This document shows positions 1 to 9,336 of a stretch of 21,325 nt of DNA, one piece after another (within the stretch, counting starts at the first letter, position 1; each line of letters opens with the position of its first letter). The DNA lies in contig BFEA01000174.1 in NCBI GenBank assembly GCA_003427395.1, positions 1,708,347 through 1,729,671 on the forward strand, read 5' to 3'. The position numbers and the translations under genes were made by a program. The stretch comes from Chara braunii. Lineage: Eukaryota > Streptophyta > Charophyceae > Charales > Characeae. Below the pieces are notes generated by a model, which had not been told where the DNA came from, did not search any database, and worked only from the letters and a program-made list of their open reading frames with translations.

Positions 1-991
1 GCCTCTCGGCCTCTACCGGACCCGGCTATAGGCTATAGGACCGTCTAGCAGTATAGGCCGCTTAGGGCCTGTCCTAGGGGTAGCCCGGGCCTGCTTTAGG
101 CAGTTAGGGTAGCTGTAGGAATTCGGTTAGTACCGGGCCTGTATTTTCCCGGACTTGCAGATCTGTCCCTCACGAATTTCCTTACAGGCAGGTCTCTCGG
201 TTAGCCCTCAGCCAAACAAAATTACGAATCTAACCTACCGGTTAGTATACAGCCTCGAAGTCAATCTCGGCAGCAGAAATCAGCAAGTCATTGCAGAAAG
301 ACAAAAAGAGAGACGTGCATTCTTCAACTGTTTTTTTGTTTTTTTCCCCTGAAACACCATACGGGGAACAAAAAAAGGGGAAAACAACACAGCAAATGTG
401 ATTATATCTGATCTTCTGCAGAATGTTTTCATCGTCGTCCTACACCATTCCAACTGATGGCTGGGGTGTTTTGCAAAATGTTCCTGATGCTGGCCTACGC
501 TGCGGCAGGTCCACTTGTTTTTTGAAAGCCTGTCCTTGCTTTTTTTTCCTTATTTTCAGGCGAGTACCAGAAAAGAAACAAAACGGACCCCAGTCTCGGC
601 AAAACTTGGTGCGCAGTGAAAATCAGGGTCGGCAAAAAACAGGCACGGAGGTAGTGGTGGTTGAAAGTCGCATGTGGTACGACTCGGTTTCCCTGCCGGA
701 ATATCTTTATAGACGGTCCAATACAGGTCTGAGCAAAGCTCCTTCTATGCGCAGCATGAGCTTAAACCACAAGTACACGGCCCAGCCGTGCAGCAAAAAA
801 ACTTGTCGCCACAAGCGACAAATTAGAAGGTTGGGGCAGGGTCGGACTGGCGGCAACCTCCACAAATTTATTGGGCCTGCTCTGGCCCACACATGGACTT
901 CTTATTGTCTGTGGCTGCCAATAAGGCTTCTCCTCTTTCCGGTTGTAGGGAAAGTGGCGGGCACGCAGGAAAAACCAAAAAACAAACGGCA
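1..991. other. Unassigned sequence left of element 1
   Basis: I recognise no gene here. The first 150 bases are GC-rich with short GGCTATAGG-type repeats at about 29-42. An inverted repeat, TTTTCCCC at 342-349 and GGGGAAAA at 377-384, sits in T-rich and A-rich runs. A 218-codon plus-strand ORF (423-1079) has a low-complexity, Arg/Ser/Pro-rich translation, no family motif, and runs into the putative LTR, so I do not call it a gene. The stretch is probably older repeat-derived or intergenic DNA. Confidence 0.5.
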
Positions 992-2072
992 TGAGCGAGG
1001 AATGAGCCCTCGCAGGGCCCTTATCAGACATGCACATATTCTGGGCAGTGGCCCTCAGCAAGCCCAGTGCCCGCCCTAATTGAAGGCGGGCCTGAATATT
1101 CACTAGAGGCCAAAATGTGACATTTTGCATCTGTGGGTGCTCAGGCTGTTGCAGCACGCTAGTTGGTTGAATGGAAGTGTGAGCCTCCCTAAGCTGCGTC
1201 GTACAGTTTGGCCCAGGCTTTGCTAGTTGCGCCTGGGCACACCCACACACAATGCAGGGCCGATACATCACGACGTGGCTATGAGCTTACGCAAAAGCAG
1301 CATTGTTGACGTACATACCACGGGTCCTGTGGAAACGCAGCAAACAGCCCGAGTCTGGAAACTGGGGCCGTGCCCAACTGTAAACGGCCCAGGCCCTCAA
1401 CTGCAGCATTGGGCCTGGGCGCAGGCACTGGGACCGACCGGAAGCTACTGGCAGCTTCCCAGCCAGGCCACACGCAGCCAAACAGGGGCTGCCACTTCCA
1501 TATAGGGGAGGAGGCAGCCAGGGTCTGGCATTCTGGCCCACAGGCAATGAGGTCATGCTGCTCAGCTGCTGCGTTAGAGGCTGTGTCCTGCGTTGAGGCT
1601 AGGGCGCTTGAGAGGTGAGAGGGGTGCCGCTTGGCAGCGGAGCGCAAGCAGCCATAGCCGGGCTGCAGGGCGGTAGGGGGTAAAGAGGACGATCGGTGGT
1701 CTTCAGGAAGGAGGCGAGTGTGGGTGGTCAGGGTCTGATGACGGGAGATGAGATACGTACGTAGTGCATGAGTGAGGTCTGCTATGGTGTTGACGTCATG
1801 TACACTGGTCTTCAAAGTTGAAGTGAGCCTGTTGCGTGAATGCTGATGTAGGTAGGATAGGCAAGTAGTGTAGGCTAGGCGCTGGGCGCCAGACAAAGAG
1901 GAGCGACATTCGGCACTGTGTTGGTGTGGCCTGAGGGCTTAAACATTGGTTTGTGACTTGTTGTACTGCTCTTATTTGGATGGAATCTCGGTGCATTTGT
2001 GCTCTTTGCTTTTACACGACTACTTGGACATCTGTGTGATTTCACAACTTGGCTTTCTGTATATCGTTTCCA
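992..2072 (+). repeat. 5' LTR of element 1 (diverged)
   Basis: The assignment rests on blocks shared in the same order with the element 2 LTR. These are CCGCCCTA plus GAAGGC near 1070-1088, AGTTGGTTGA near 1161, CTTCCATATAGGGG near 1496, GTTGACGTCAT at about 1789-1799, and GGCTAGGCGCTGGGCGCC at 1873-1890. It ends at a CA two bases before a PBS-like site. The conserved ATATAGGG block could be a weak TATA element, and the TGACGTCA-like core resembles a bZIP/CRE site. Minus-strand ORFs across it (762-1271, 1279-1896) are taken as chance. The left boundary is approximate. Confidence 0.6.
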
Positions 2073-2073
2073 C

Positions 2074-2085
2074 TCGTATTAGAGC
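2074..2085 (+). other. Mutated primer-binding site of element 1
   Basis: TCGTATTAGAGC differs at two of 12 positions from TGGTATCAGAGC, the primer-binding site complementary to the 3' end of initiator tRNA-Met. The intact form is in element 2 at the same place, directly after the LTR. The following GCTGG also resembles the sequence after the element 2 site. Confidence 0.6.
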
Positions 2086-3395
2086 TGGTTCGAGATCGCC
2101 ACTTACCTAGCGCCGGCGACATTGTTACTTGGTGCGCTGACGATGCTTCTGTGCAGTGAGGATACTTTGGCTCTGGCTTGTTGAGTGGGACCCGGGTAGA
2201 TGGGTCGACCGCTGGAAGGTTGTGGCGACAACGTGGGAGCTGTGGCGACATCGTATGTATGTATGATGATGAGAGCATGCTGATGTGGCATTTTGGCTGA
2301 GGTGGCACTGCATTGCATTGTGGGTGGTACCAAAGCTATGACCCATCATCGAAATGCACGTCGGCTCAATTGGTGAGAAATTTGTGGTTGGGGGCACCTA
2401 TCTCCATATACGTTGTTCCCTTACCTTATCTACCCTCTCAATCTCTTCTTACTGTGAGGAAGCGAGTCCAACCTTGAGTGTCCTCTCTTTTGTGTGAGGA
2501 GTCGTGAGCGCTCTACCTTGAGAGACGACATTCTTGCTAGTGGCCCATTTGGCAGGAGAGGGCGTTGCCTTGAAGGGCCGAGGTCGAAGCATGGGTCACG
2601 GTGACCATGCCAACCCATGGGAGTAGTACAGGTAGGCCATGCTGCTTTGGCCTTTGAAACTCTTTGCTGCGCTGATAGGAGGCGTGTGCGGACTGACCAG
2701 TTCTTTGCAAACGCTATCCAGACTGTGTATATATATTTCTGGCGCGGGTTTGAACTGTCCATTGGTTGTGATCGTCGTTCTGATTGCGACGTTAAATAAT
2801 TCCTGAGGACCGTGGGGGCTGTCCTTGAACTGCCTCTTGATCAGCCAGAGCAGTCAGACGCAGGACTCGAAATAATCGGCAGTTCTGGCAATAAGCATAC
2901 GCCTTGGGCACAGGGGTGAGCCGCTAATGCACACCTTAGACACTGTCGCTTGATGATGCCTACAGGCTTGTTGGATACAGGGGAGGAAGATTCCAATTGA
3001 GACTCAACTGGGAAACACAACTATACCCATTATGCATACATCTGCTCGCGTAGTTTTATTTTTATTTTGGTTAGTTGGTTGACTAACTGTTGACACCTCA
3101 CAGACATAGTTTTATTTTCATTTTGATTAGGATGGAAATGTTCTACCATAGTCAGTTCTTGTCAAAGCAAATGTTCTACCATAGTCAGTTCTTGTCAAAG
3201 CTTCTGTAAGAGAACTAATCAAAGTAGATTTAGATTATGTGTATGGTGTGTTTGAATGATGTTGATACCGCTTGAACGGTAGCCTAGGTTACTTGCCTGG
3301 TATTCGTATTATTTTTGTTATTTTTAGAACCGGTCAAATGCATGTTTCGGTAGGTTCCAGAGAGAACACTAGTGCAGAGAGCATTTGCCTAGCCA
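2086..3395 (+). other. Long untranslated leader of element 1
   Basis: These 1.3 kb lie between the PBS and gag and hold no convincing ORF. Several blocks match the element 2 leader in order: TTTGTGGTTGGGGGCA near 2381, a GGTCACGGTGACCATGCC block near 2594, TGGTTGTGATCGTCGT at 2763 followed by AATAATTCCTGA, a GATCAGCCAG block near 2839, and GGGCACAGGGGTG near 2907. A TATA-rich tract, TGTATATATATTT at 2726-2738, lies about 35 bases before the TGGTTGTG block. A perfect 33-bp tandem duplication is at 3136-3201. Confidence 0.6.
3136..3201 (+). repeat. Perfect 33-bp tandem duplication
   Basis: Two adjacent identical 33-bp units (3136-3168 and 3169-3201), each starting AAATGTTCTACC and ending GTCAAAGC, lie in the leader of element 1. 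The lack of differences implies a recent duplication compared with the decay of the surrounding element, or an assembly duplication. Confidence 0.9.
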
Positions 3396-5048
3396 ATGAG
3401 TGCATCTGAAGGTGGTGAAGGCACAATTGATGATAGAAGGCAAACTAGGCGTGATACGCTTAGAATACCGGTAGTGTTCCAGGTATTGCTACCAGGAGAG
3501 GAAAGAAGGCTAAGGGCCGAAGCAAGGGCCCGTAATCTTGAGACTGCGAGGGAAGCAGCAGTAGCTGTAGAGAGAACATTAGCAGCGCTAGCAGCTAGCG
3601 CAGTAGCAATGGCTACATTTGCGGCATCGTCTGGGGCAACTTAGTTTGGTTTTACGTTAGGAATGCCGAACGCCAACGGGCAGTCCATCTCCAGTACGAC
3701 AGGATCCGGAACCAGTCAGATGGCGGGCTCGCAGTTCAGCTCCCTGCCTCCACGCACTAGGGAACGGATAGAACTCCAGCAAGTGGAGTTGATCCGCTTA
3801 AGGTTGGCGAAGGAACTTAAAGAGGCTACTGAAAGAGAGAATGAGATTAGAAACGAAAGTACTAAACTTGAGGGCAGGATGGCAGACAAAGCCGTTGTAG
3901 AAGGGTTATTGTCATTGATGACAACATATGGATCTTTAAGGCAGGTCTCCTGTCCATGCACGCAGACATGGACAACAAACTAGACGCTATCTAGGACACC
4001 CTATACCAGATCCTGAACGCCATGCACATGCCAGGTTTCTGGCCAGCAGCTTTGCCATAGCTGCCATTGTCGGCGATGACAGGCCTGTATCCGCCTGAAG
4101 ATGGTACCACACCAAGCGGTACTTCCAGCAGCAGCAGCACTGACTGTTGCTTCAACTTCTTCTAGTCCATCGGCTGGAGCCACACCACAGCCAGCACCTG
4201 CCCCACGATCGGGACAGCAACAACCTTGGTACCCCAAGACCCCTTGAAACCACCCTCAACCTTCTTAGGGGATAAGAAGGATGAGGCTCTTGACACTTGG
4301 TTGAGAACGGTGCCAGTGTGGGTGAGGGCGAAGAGGACATTGGTAAAGGAGGAGGTGATAACTGTTGCATCGTATCAGGAGGGTTCAGCAGCTCGCTGGC
4401 TAAACGGATTAGTTGCCTCAAAGGAATTATGCAGGAACATGGGTGATTGGGCTAAGACCCATACCCTAGAGAGCTTTATGGATTTGGTGGAAGCACGATG
4501 GCACAACCCGTAGCAGGCACAGATTGCTACCGATGGATTGTTGAAGCTTGATGCTAAAAAGTAAAAGTCCATCCATGAACTCAACTCTGTCGTAGAGCGC
4601 TATGATCCGCAGGTCTTGTTGACCATGTTCTTGAGGTGTCTTCCACAAACACCAAGAACCTGTTAGCCAGTAAAGCTCAACTAGAGTATCACACGTTTGA
4701 GACCTTGGTAATGCTAGGAGGTGCTCAGCAACTCCCTACGGACGGAAGAAAGAAGAAAAGTCCACAAGAGTGGAAAAGGAAGGGGAGTCGATTGAGGATG
4801 GTTGAGGCTGAGGGGACGCAAATCGAGATCGAGGACTTCTCAGACCTTGTGGACGGTACGGAGTTAGACAGTGAGGATAGTGTTGAGGGTAGCAGCCTCA
4901 CTGCTATGGTAAGGGATAAGGCAGGTGGCCGCGATAAGGGCGGTCAACAGAGGAGTCAAGGATAAACCCCGAACCCGAACAAGATAGCGGTTGGGTTCGA
5001 GTCGGTTTGGATCAAGATGTGTGGCGGGACCGTTATACGCGGGGTGCG

Positions 5049-5090
5049 TGCATTAGTTGCGGCGAGTATGGCCATCAACAGCTTAAATGC
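5049..5090 (+). other. CCHC zinc knuckle of element 1 Gag
   Basis: Fourteen codons encode CISCGEYGHQQLKC, an intact CX2CX4HX4C nucleocapsid motif. The preceding DVWRDRY is shared with element 2. Confidence 0.9.
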
Positions 5091-5146
5091 AAGACTGCAG
5101 GTGGGATTCCTTTCTCCCAGGGTGGGGCGTCTACGAGTTCCAACTC

Positions 5147-5159
5147 AGGAAACACATAG
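5147..5159 (+). other. Degenerate -1 frameshift site at the gag end, element 1
   Basis: A-GGA-AAC occupies 5147-5153 in the gag frame, followed by the gag TAG at 5157-5159. The downstream protease frame is -1 relative to gag and is open across this point (RKHIGLVKV). In element 2 the same place reads G-GGA-AAC, a canonical slippery heptamer. Here the first base has probably mutated from G to A. Confidence 0.5.
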
Positions 5160-6420
5160 GGCTTGTAAAAGTTGTAGTTGTTTCTGCTCGTGTTGAAGCG
5201 GGTGATGTACCCTCCCCGTTTCAAGAGTTGGCCGAAGCTATCGACTCCTTAGTCACCCTGCAGATGCATCCTAACCCAACGATACTTCGCTCGTTGGATG
5301 TGTTTGAGGCCTTAGAGGACCTACAAAGTGAGTGGTCGCCAAGGGACCCTCGCGAGTCCTAGGTGGCACTAAGTCGAGGTCGTATAGGGGAGCACTTTGT
5401 TGTGGAAGTTGGTGTAGGTGGCCACGAGTGCGGTGCCTTCATAGACATCGGCTCCATGCAGAACTTTATAAGTCGCGACTGCGTTGAGAAACTGCACCTA
5501 CAAGACCAGGTGCAATGCCTGAGTAGACTGGTAGCATCTACTTTGGCCAACAAAGAGCGCATGTTGGTGGAGGACCACGCCAAGGACGTGGTCTGCACTT
5601 TCTCCTATGCATGAGGGGAACTTAATCGTAGGATTTTGTTCCTAGTTAGTGACGACCTACCATTTAACATGTTGTTAGGTATGTACTACCTTGAGGTTGC
5701 CAAGCCCCAGTTTGATTGGGACAAGAAAGTGCTAAAGCATGAGCCCCCTAATGGGAGGACCGTTAGACTAAGTATAAAGCTAGTAGGTTAATTGACTCCT
5801 ACGGGTGCTTGTGCGCATCAGCCTTGTATAATTATTATAAACAGACCCAAGAGAAGGGTATGTACCTTGTCTTTGAAAAAGGGAGGTCGTTAAATCACCC
5901 CTAGAGATAAGGGAGTGTCGTTGCGGAGTACCCTGATCTGTTCGAGGAGCCCACATGTGTCGTAGACAGGGAGGTTGTCCATGCCATAGAAATCATTCCT
6001 GGGAGTAAGATATCCAAAGGGAGAATCTATAGGATGGCTTCGGCTGAGTTGGACGAGCTCTGTCGGCAACTGAAAGAGCTCACAGAAAAGGGTTGGATAC
6101 GGCCTAGCATCTCCCCATTCTGATCACCAGTTTTATTCGTCCTAAAGAAGGGGGGATCATTAAGGATGTGCATTGATTATAGGGGCCTCAATGCGATCAC
6201 CGCTAAGGCCCTACCTCGCATCGATGACCTATTGGATAGGGTGCAGGGATGTAAATACTTCACTTGAAATTCGACTCCCATCAAATTGCCATTAGACCGG
6301 AAGATCAGCACATAACCGCATTTCAGACCAGGTACGGTGTGTACGAGTTTGTGGTGATGCCCTTCGGCCATTGCAATGCACCGGGTACATTCTAGCACGC
6401 CATGAAAATGATCTTTCATT
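5160..6420 (+). pseudogene. pol: Truncated pol pseudogene of element 1 (protease and RT start)
   Basis: The -1 frame after gag encodes an aspartic protease region. The catalytic triplet reads Asp-Ile-Gly (5444-5452) followed by NFIS, and the flap-distal LLGMYYL lies near 5680. In-frame stops include TAG at 5360-5362 and TGA in the YA(G)GEL block near 5612. RT begins near 5970 with AIEIIPGS, then KGWIRPSISPF, a TGA at 6121-6123, and [14 protein letters not shown]. It fades into frameshifted FQTRYG and MPFG remnants and stops near 6420. The YxDD active site and everything after it are missing. Element 2 gives the collinear fuller version. Confidence 0.8.
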
Positions 6421-7032
6421 GACCTGCGGATTCAGTTATTTGGTTCCTCATTGGTGGAATATAAGTGCATTTCTGCTTTATGGGCAGCGTTGGACTTTCT
6501 GGCCTTCAATGTGAATTTGCATTCTGGATTTCTGTCATTTAGCTATCGCTCATTTGTACTTGCACTTTGGGATTGGGGAGCTGATGGAGTGGTGAGCCAG
6601 TCCAGTGCGCATGAGTTGTGGGCAAGAGGGAGAAGTTGGGGTGATACTCTGAACATTCGTTGAAATCTGTTGAGGGTTGATCGAGGTTGGAGACAAGTTC
6701 GTGGTTGAGTTTCTTGGGAATGTACTCGATTGATGGAGCCGAGCAGGGGGATTTAATAATAATTGATTGAAGACAATTCTTTCAATTCCTTCTTGGGTTT
6801 TCGCTTCTGCTGTGCAATATCTCTTGTTCAATATGGTGTGGATCTGCTCTCTCCAGTCTGCCTGTCATTGCTGATGTGTATGCGAACATTTGAATGCAGT
6901 TTTGGATTGTCAATCAATCGAGCACATAACACTGTGCCCCTGTGAGTCGCAATCCACTCACCTGCAAAGTCATGCGGGTGAAGCCGCACTGACACATCTC
7001 GTTCAGGTTCAGTGAACTTGAGCACATCCCTC
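6421..7032. other. Unassigned sequence between element 1 and the LINE
   Basis: The sequence is somewhat T-rich with no ORF I can recognise, and no similarity to either gypsy copy. It abuts the break of element 1 on the left and the LINE poly(A) end on the right. It is therefore either pre-insertion genomic DNA or another unknown repeat. I see no RNA gene or clear promoter. Confidence 0.5.
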
Positions 7033-8569
7033 TTTTTTTTTTTTTTCAAAGAGTCCTGCCTCCTATTTTGGGGAGCGTGAGTCCGGTTCCTATTCCACCG
7101 GCAAGTCAAATAACACATTACATCAGTAACCACTCACACACGCTTCCTTCCGCCAGGTCGAAGGACCCCTGAGCAGCATTGATTGCTTAATCGTGGGAGG
7201 ATTGACTGTCAGTTTGCCTTGTCACTCTCTTTCCTCTCAGATCCGGTTTCCAGATCTGTCAAATAATGCCTTTGAACCTAGAAAGAGCACATTTGTTATC
7301 CCTACCCAACCTGATCCCTCCCCATACACCTCTTTGCCCCCCTTTGGATGGACCACCGTTTCACCTTAAGCCCTAAACCCTCAGCCTGCCTTCTTATCCT
7401 CCGATCATCAAACTTGGAACCTGGTAGGGTATTCGTCAGCTTCCGGATTACTGAGGTAGGATCATCCTTTGCAACCCCCGTTCATGCTCCAGTATTATCA
7501 TCATCATCCCCCGCTTGTCCTCCTTTACTCCACGTTGTCTGTACCCCTGGGTCGTTTGAAGACTGTATTTAACCCCTTGCAGCCTAGGATGTGGCTATGC
7601 CTTCCAGCGATGTCTGATGTTGGGAACCCCTTCCCGGAATTGAGTATGCCAATCTTTCCAGTATACCCGGTCCTGTCGTACTTATGCAACCTTGCCATTG
7701 ACCAGCCAGTTTCTATAGAATCTTTGTCTCTCCTTGTTCCGATGTTCTTCGTCTTCCGTCTAGGCTTGCTTGATCTTCCTCCATCTGCAAAGGATCTCAG
7801 CTTGAATCATTGTTTTGGTTTTTATCCACACGTTCTCCCGTGGGTTGGACCGTCCTTCAATTGTTCTGCTGCATCTCTCCTTCCATATGACCCATAGGGT
7901 CACTTTCCTGACGAGTTCAGACCAGATCCTTTGAGCCTTTCGTGCCTGATCAGGGATGTTAGTCAACAGGAGCAATTGAATGGGTTGTTCGCGGAAAGGA
8001 GATGTGAAGAAGGAATCCCAGAGTGAAGAAGCTCTCGCCCAGTATTCGGTCGCCTCTTTGCACCGCACTAGGCAGTGGACTACATCTTCTACCGCACCTT
8101 CGGAACAGACTATACATAGTTCAGAACTGTCTGGGTCTGTGGCTTTCCGTCTAATGTGCAACCATTGGTTCACTGGTAGGGCTGCGTATACAATCAGCCA
8201 TTGCAAACTTCTAGTCTTAATTGGTCTGATACTTTTGAATTTTTCCCAATGGATTCGTGTAATTTTGTCAGCTTCTGGGCCCACGAGGTTCTGCCATCTG
8301 TTTTTTATGATCGGGTCTGGATTTTTGGTCTTTAGAGATAGTCTGTAGCCCAGTTTGACTGAGTAATCCTGGATTGAGATCTTTGATTTGCCGGTAGTAT
8401 TTGGCTTCGAGGCCCATTCCGCAGGGTCGAATTCCAAGGACCGGATTGCAGTGTCTGGTCTGAAAATTGCCTTTGGCCATGAACCTAGGACCCTCACTTT
8501 CCTGAGGAGGAAGGAATCTAGTATAGATGATTCTACGTCGCAGTTCAAAATAGTTAGCGTATTCGAATT
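7033..8569 (-). mobile_element. 3' fragment of a plant-type LINE (non-LTR retrotransposon)
   Basis: Read on the minus strand, this is the end of an L1-like ORF2 (8569 to 7760), a 3' UTR of about 710 bases, and a terminal run of 14 A (T at 7033-7046 on the plus strand). The 5' side is lost where the element 2 LTR begins at 8570. The missing upstream endonuclease and RT are not found in the window. Target-site duplications cannot be tested because the 5' end is gone. Confidence 0.75.
7760..8569 (-). pseudogene. C-terminal part of LINE ORF2 with zf-RVT domain
   Basis: The minus-strand ORF runs 8620-7760 (286 codons), but its first 17 codons come from the antisense of the LTR, so only about residues 18-286 are LINE. 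Residues about 140-190 carry the zinc-binding RT-associated domain: LPVNQWLHIRR, then C169-X2-C172, H182 and C187 (DNA 8060-8116). Residues 240-255 read TLWVIWKERCSRTIEG, the WxIWKERNxRxFEG signature of plant LINEs and their relatives. The family makes the endonuclease/reverse transcriptase for target-primed retrotransposition. This remnant lacks both catalytic domains. The frame is uninterrupted over about 270 codons, so the fragment is not very old. Confidence 0.85.
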
Positions 8570-8861
8570 TGCGAGGCCAGTGCCTCTATGAGCCCCATAA
8601 GGCCCCATTTTGCAGCCCATCGACCGCCCTACGTGAAGGCAGGTTTGACGAGGCCCTCAGGGCCCCTTTTCTGGCCACCACGCAACTCAGGGAAATTCAG
8701 GCAGTTGCGCAGCGCCAGTTGGTTGAGTGAACCCAGGCCGTGGGCCGCCTGTGTGAATGTATGTGAGGCAGGCCCTGGGCTGGATACGGGGACCATGCCA
8801 AACACAGGCCGAAGGCAGTTGGGCACATGCAACCACTCCAGGCCCAAGGCCTGTTCTCGTC

Positions 8862-9003
8862 GTGCTGGCTGCATGCTGCGCTATTTGCTGGCTACTGGAA
8901 GCTTCATGGGACTGGACGCAGGCAGGCCACTTCGATATAGGGAAGGGCCTGCCTCCTCATTCGGCATTCGGGTGCTGGCTGCATGCTGCGCTATTTGCTG
9001 GCT
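8862..9003 (+). repeat. 32-bp direct repeat within the LTR
   Basis: The identical 32-bp unit, starting GTGCTGGCTGCATGC and ending TTTGCTGGCT, occurs at 8862-8893 and 8972-9003, 110 bp apart. It could be a real U3 repeat or another assembly join between LTR copies. Confidence 0.9.
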
Positions 9004-9184
9004 GGCGCCAACGCTCTCCCGGGCGAGCAGGGAAGGAGCACGCAGCCACAGTCGAGCTGTGCTGCTGTAAGCTAGGTGAAGCGCAGGGTGGTCCTTGGGA
9101 GCTAGTGGCATCTGTGAGTTGGGGAACGAGGTTGTGAGTGTAGCGCTAGACATACCTGGTGCTGGAAGCGTGCGACATTGGTCG

Positions 9185-9336
9185 CCATATGCTCGTACTT
9201 CGGGAATGCTGTTGATGTCATCTTTCGGCTTCTTAGTATACTGTCTCTTATACACATCTAGATGTGTATAAGAGACAGCCATATGCTCTCGTACTTCGAT
9301 AATGTTGTTGACGTCATCTTTCGGCTTCTTAGTATA
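9185..9336 (+). repeat. Duplicated LTR segment flanking the adapter
   Basis: 9185-9240 (56 nt) and 9279-9336 (58 nt) are the same LTR segment, from CCATATGCTC to CTTAGTATA, with four substitutions and a 2-nt indel. They sit directly either side of the adapter, so they are two genomic copies joined artificially rather than a natural tandem repeat. Confidence 0.9.
9241..9278. other. Nextera mate-pair junction adapter (assembly artefact)
   Basis: CTGTCTCTTATACACATCT (9241-9259) is followed immediately by its exact reverse complement (9260-9278). These are two Tn5 19-bp mosaic ends head to head, the known circularisation junction of Nextera mate-pair libraries. It is not natural DNA. Its minus-strand translation gives the peptide VSYTHLDVYKRQ, often seen as contamination in predicted proteins. 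Confidence 0.98.

Larger units (their letters stand above)
3396..5159 (+). pseudogene. gag: gag pseudogene of element 1
   Basis: Gag forms the retrotransposon capsid and binds element RNA. The ATG at 3396 opens a frame broken by an in-frame TAG at 3642-3644, then open to 3983, followed by shifts. The retrotransposon gag core is readable at about 4226-4513 (DTWLRTVPVWVR, then EGSAARWLNGL), ending in a TAG where element 2 has a sense codon. A charged acidic/basic linker follows (about 4636-4965). A nucleocapsid CCHC knuckle (CX2CX4HX4C) lies at 5049-5090 in frame with the terminal TAG at 5157-5159. At least three frameshifts and several stops make it non-functional. The arrangement is collinear with element 2 gag. 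Confidence 0.8.
992..6420 (+). mobile_element. Degenerate Ty3/gypsy LTR retrotransposon, element 1, 3'-truncated
   Basis: The order is 5' LTR-like region, mutated PBS, long leader, gag with a CCHC knuckle, aspartic protease, and the start of reverse transcriptase. This parallels element 2 segment by segment, but with much divergence, so they are related subfamilies rather than recent copies. Recognisable coding homology stops near 6420, where element 2 continues into its YLDD box. The rest of RT, RNase H, integrase and the 3' LTR are absent. Many stops and frameshifts show long inactivity. The left edge near 992 is estimated from weak similarity (TGAGCGAGG against TGCGAGGCC in element 2) and is uncertain by tens of bases. 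Confidence 0.8.

Noticed and set aside
541-562. Pyrimidine-rich tract ending CAG as an intron acceptor.
   Set aside because: There is no matching donor or coding exon nearby. Such tracts are frequent by chance in this T-rich stretch.
423-1079. 218-codon plus-strand ORF.
   Set aside because: It is low-complexity with no motif, and its 3' part overlaps the presumed LTR of element 1.
7469-7897. 142-codon plus-strand ORF.
   Set aside because: It is antisense to the LINE ORF2 end and 3' UTR. The zf-RVT and WKER motifs are on the minus strand.
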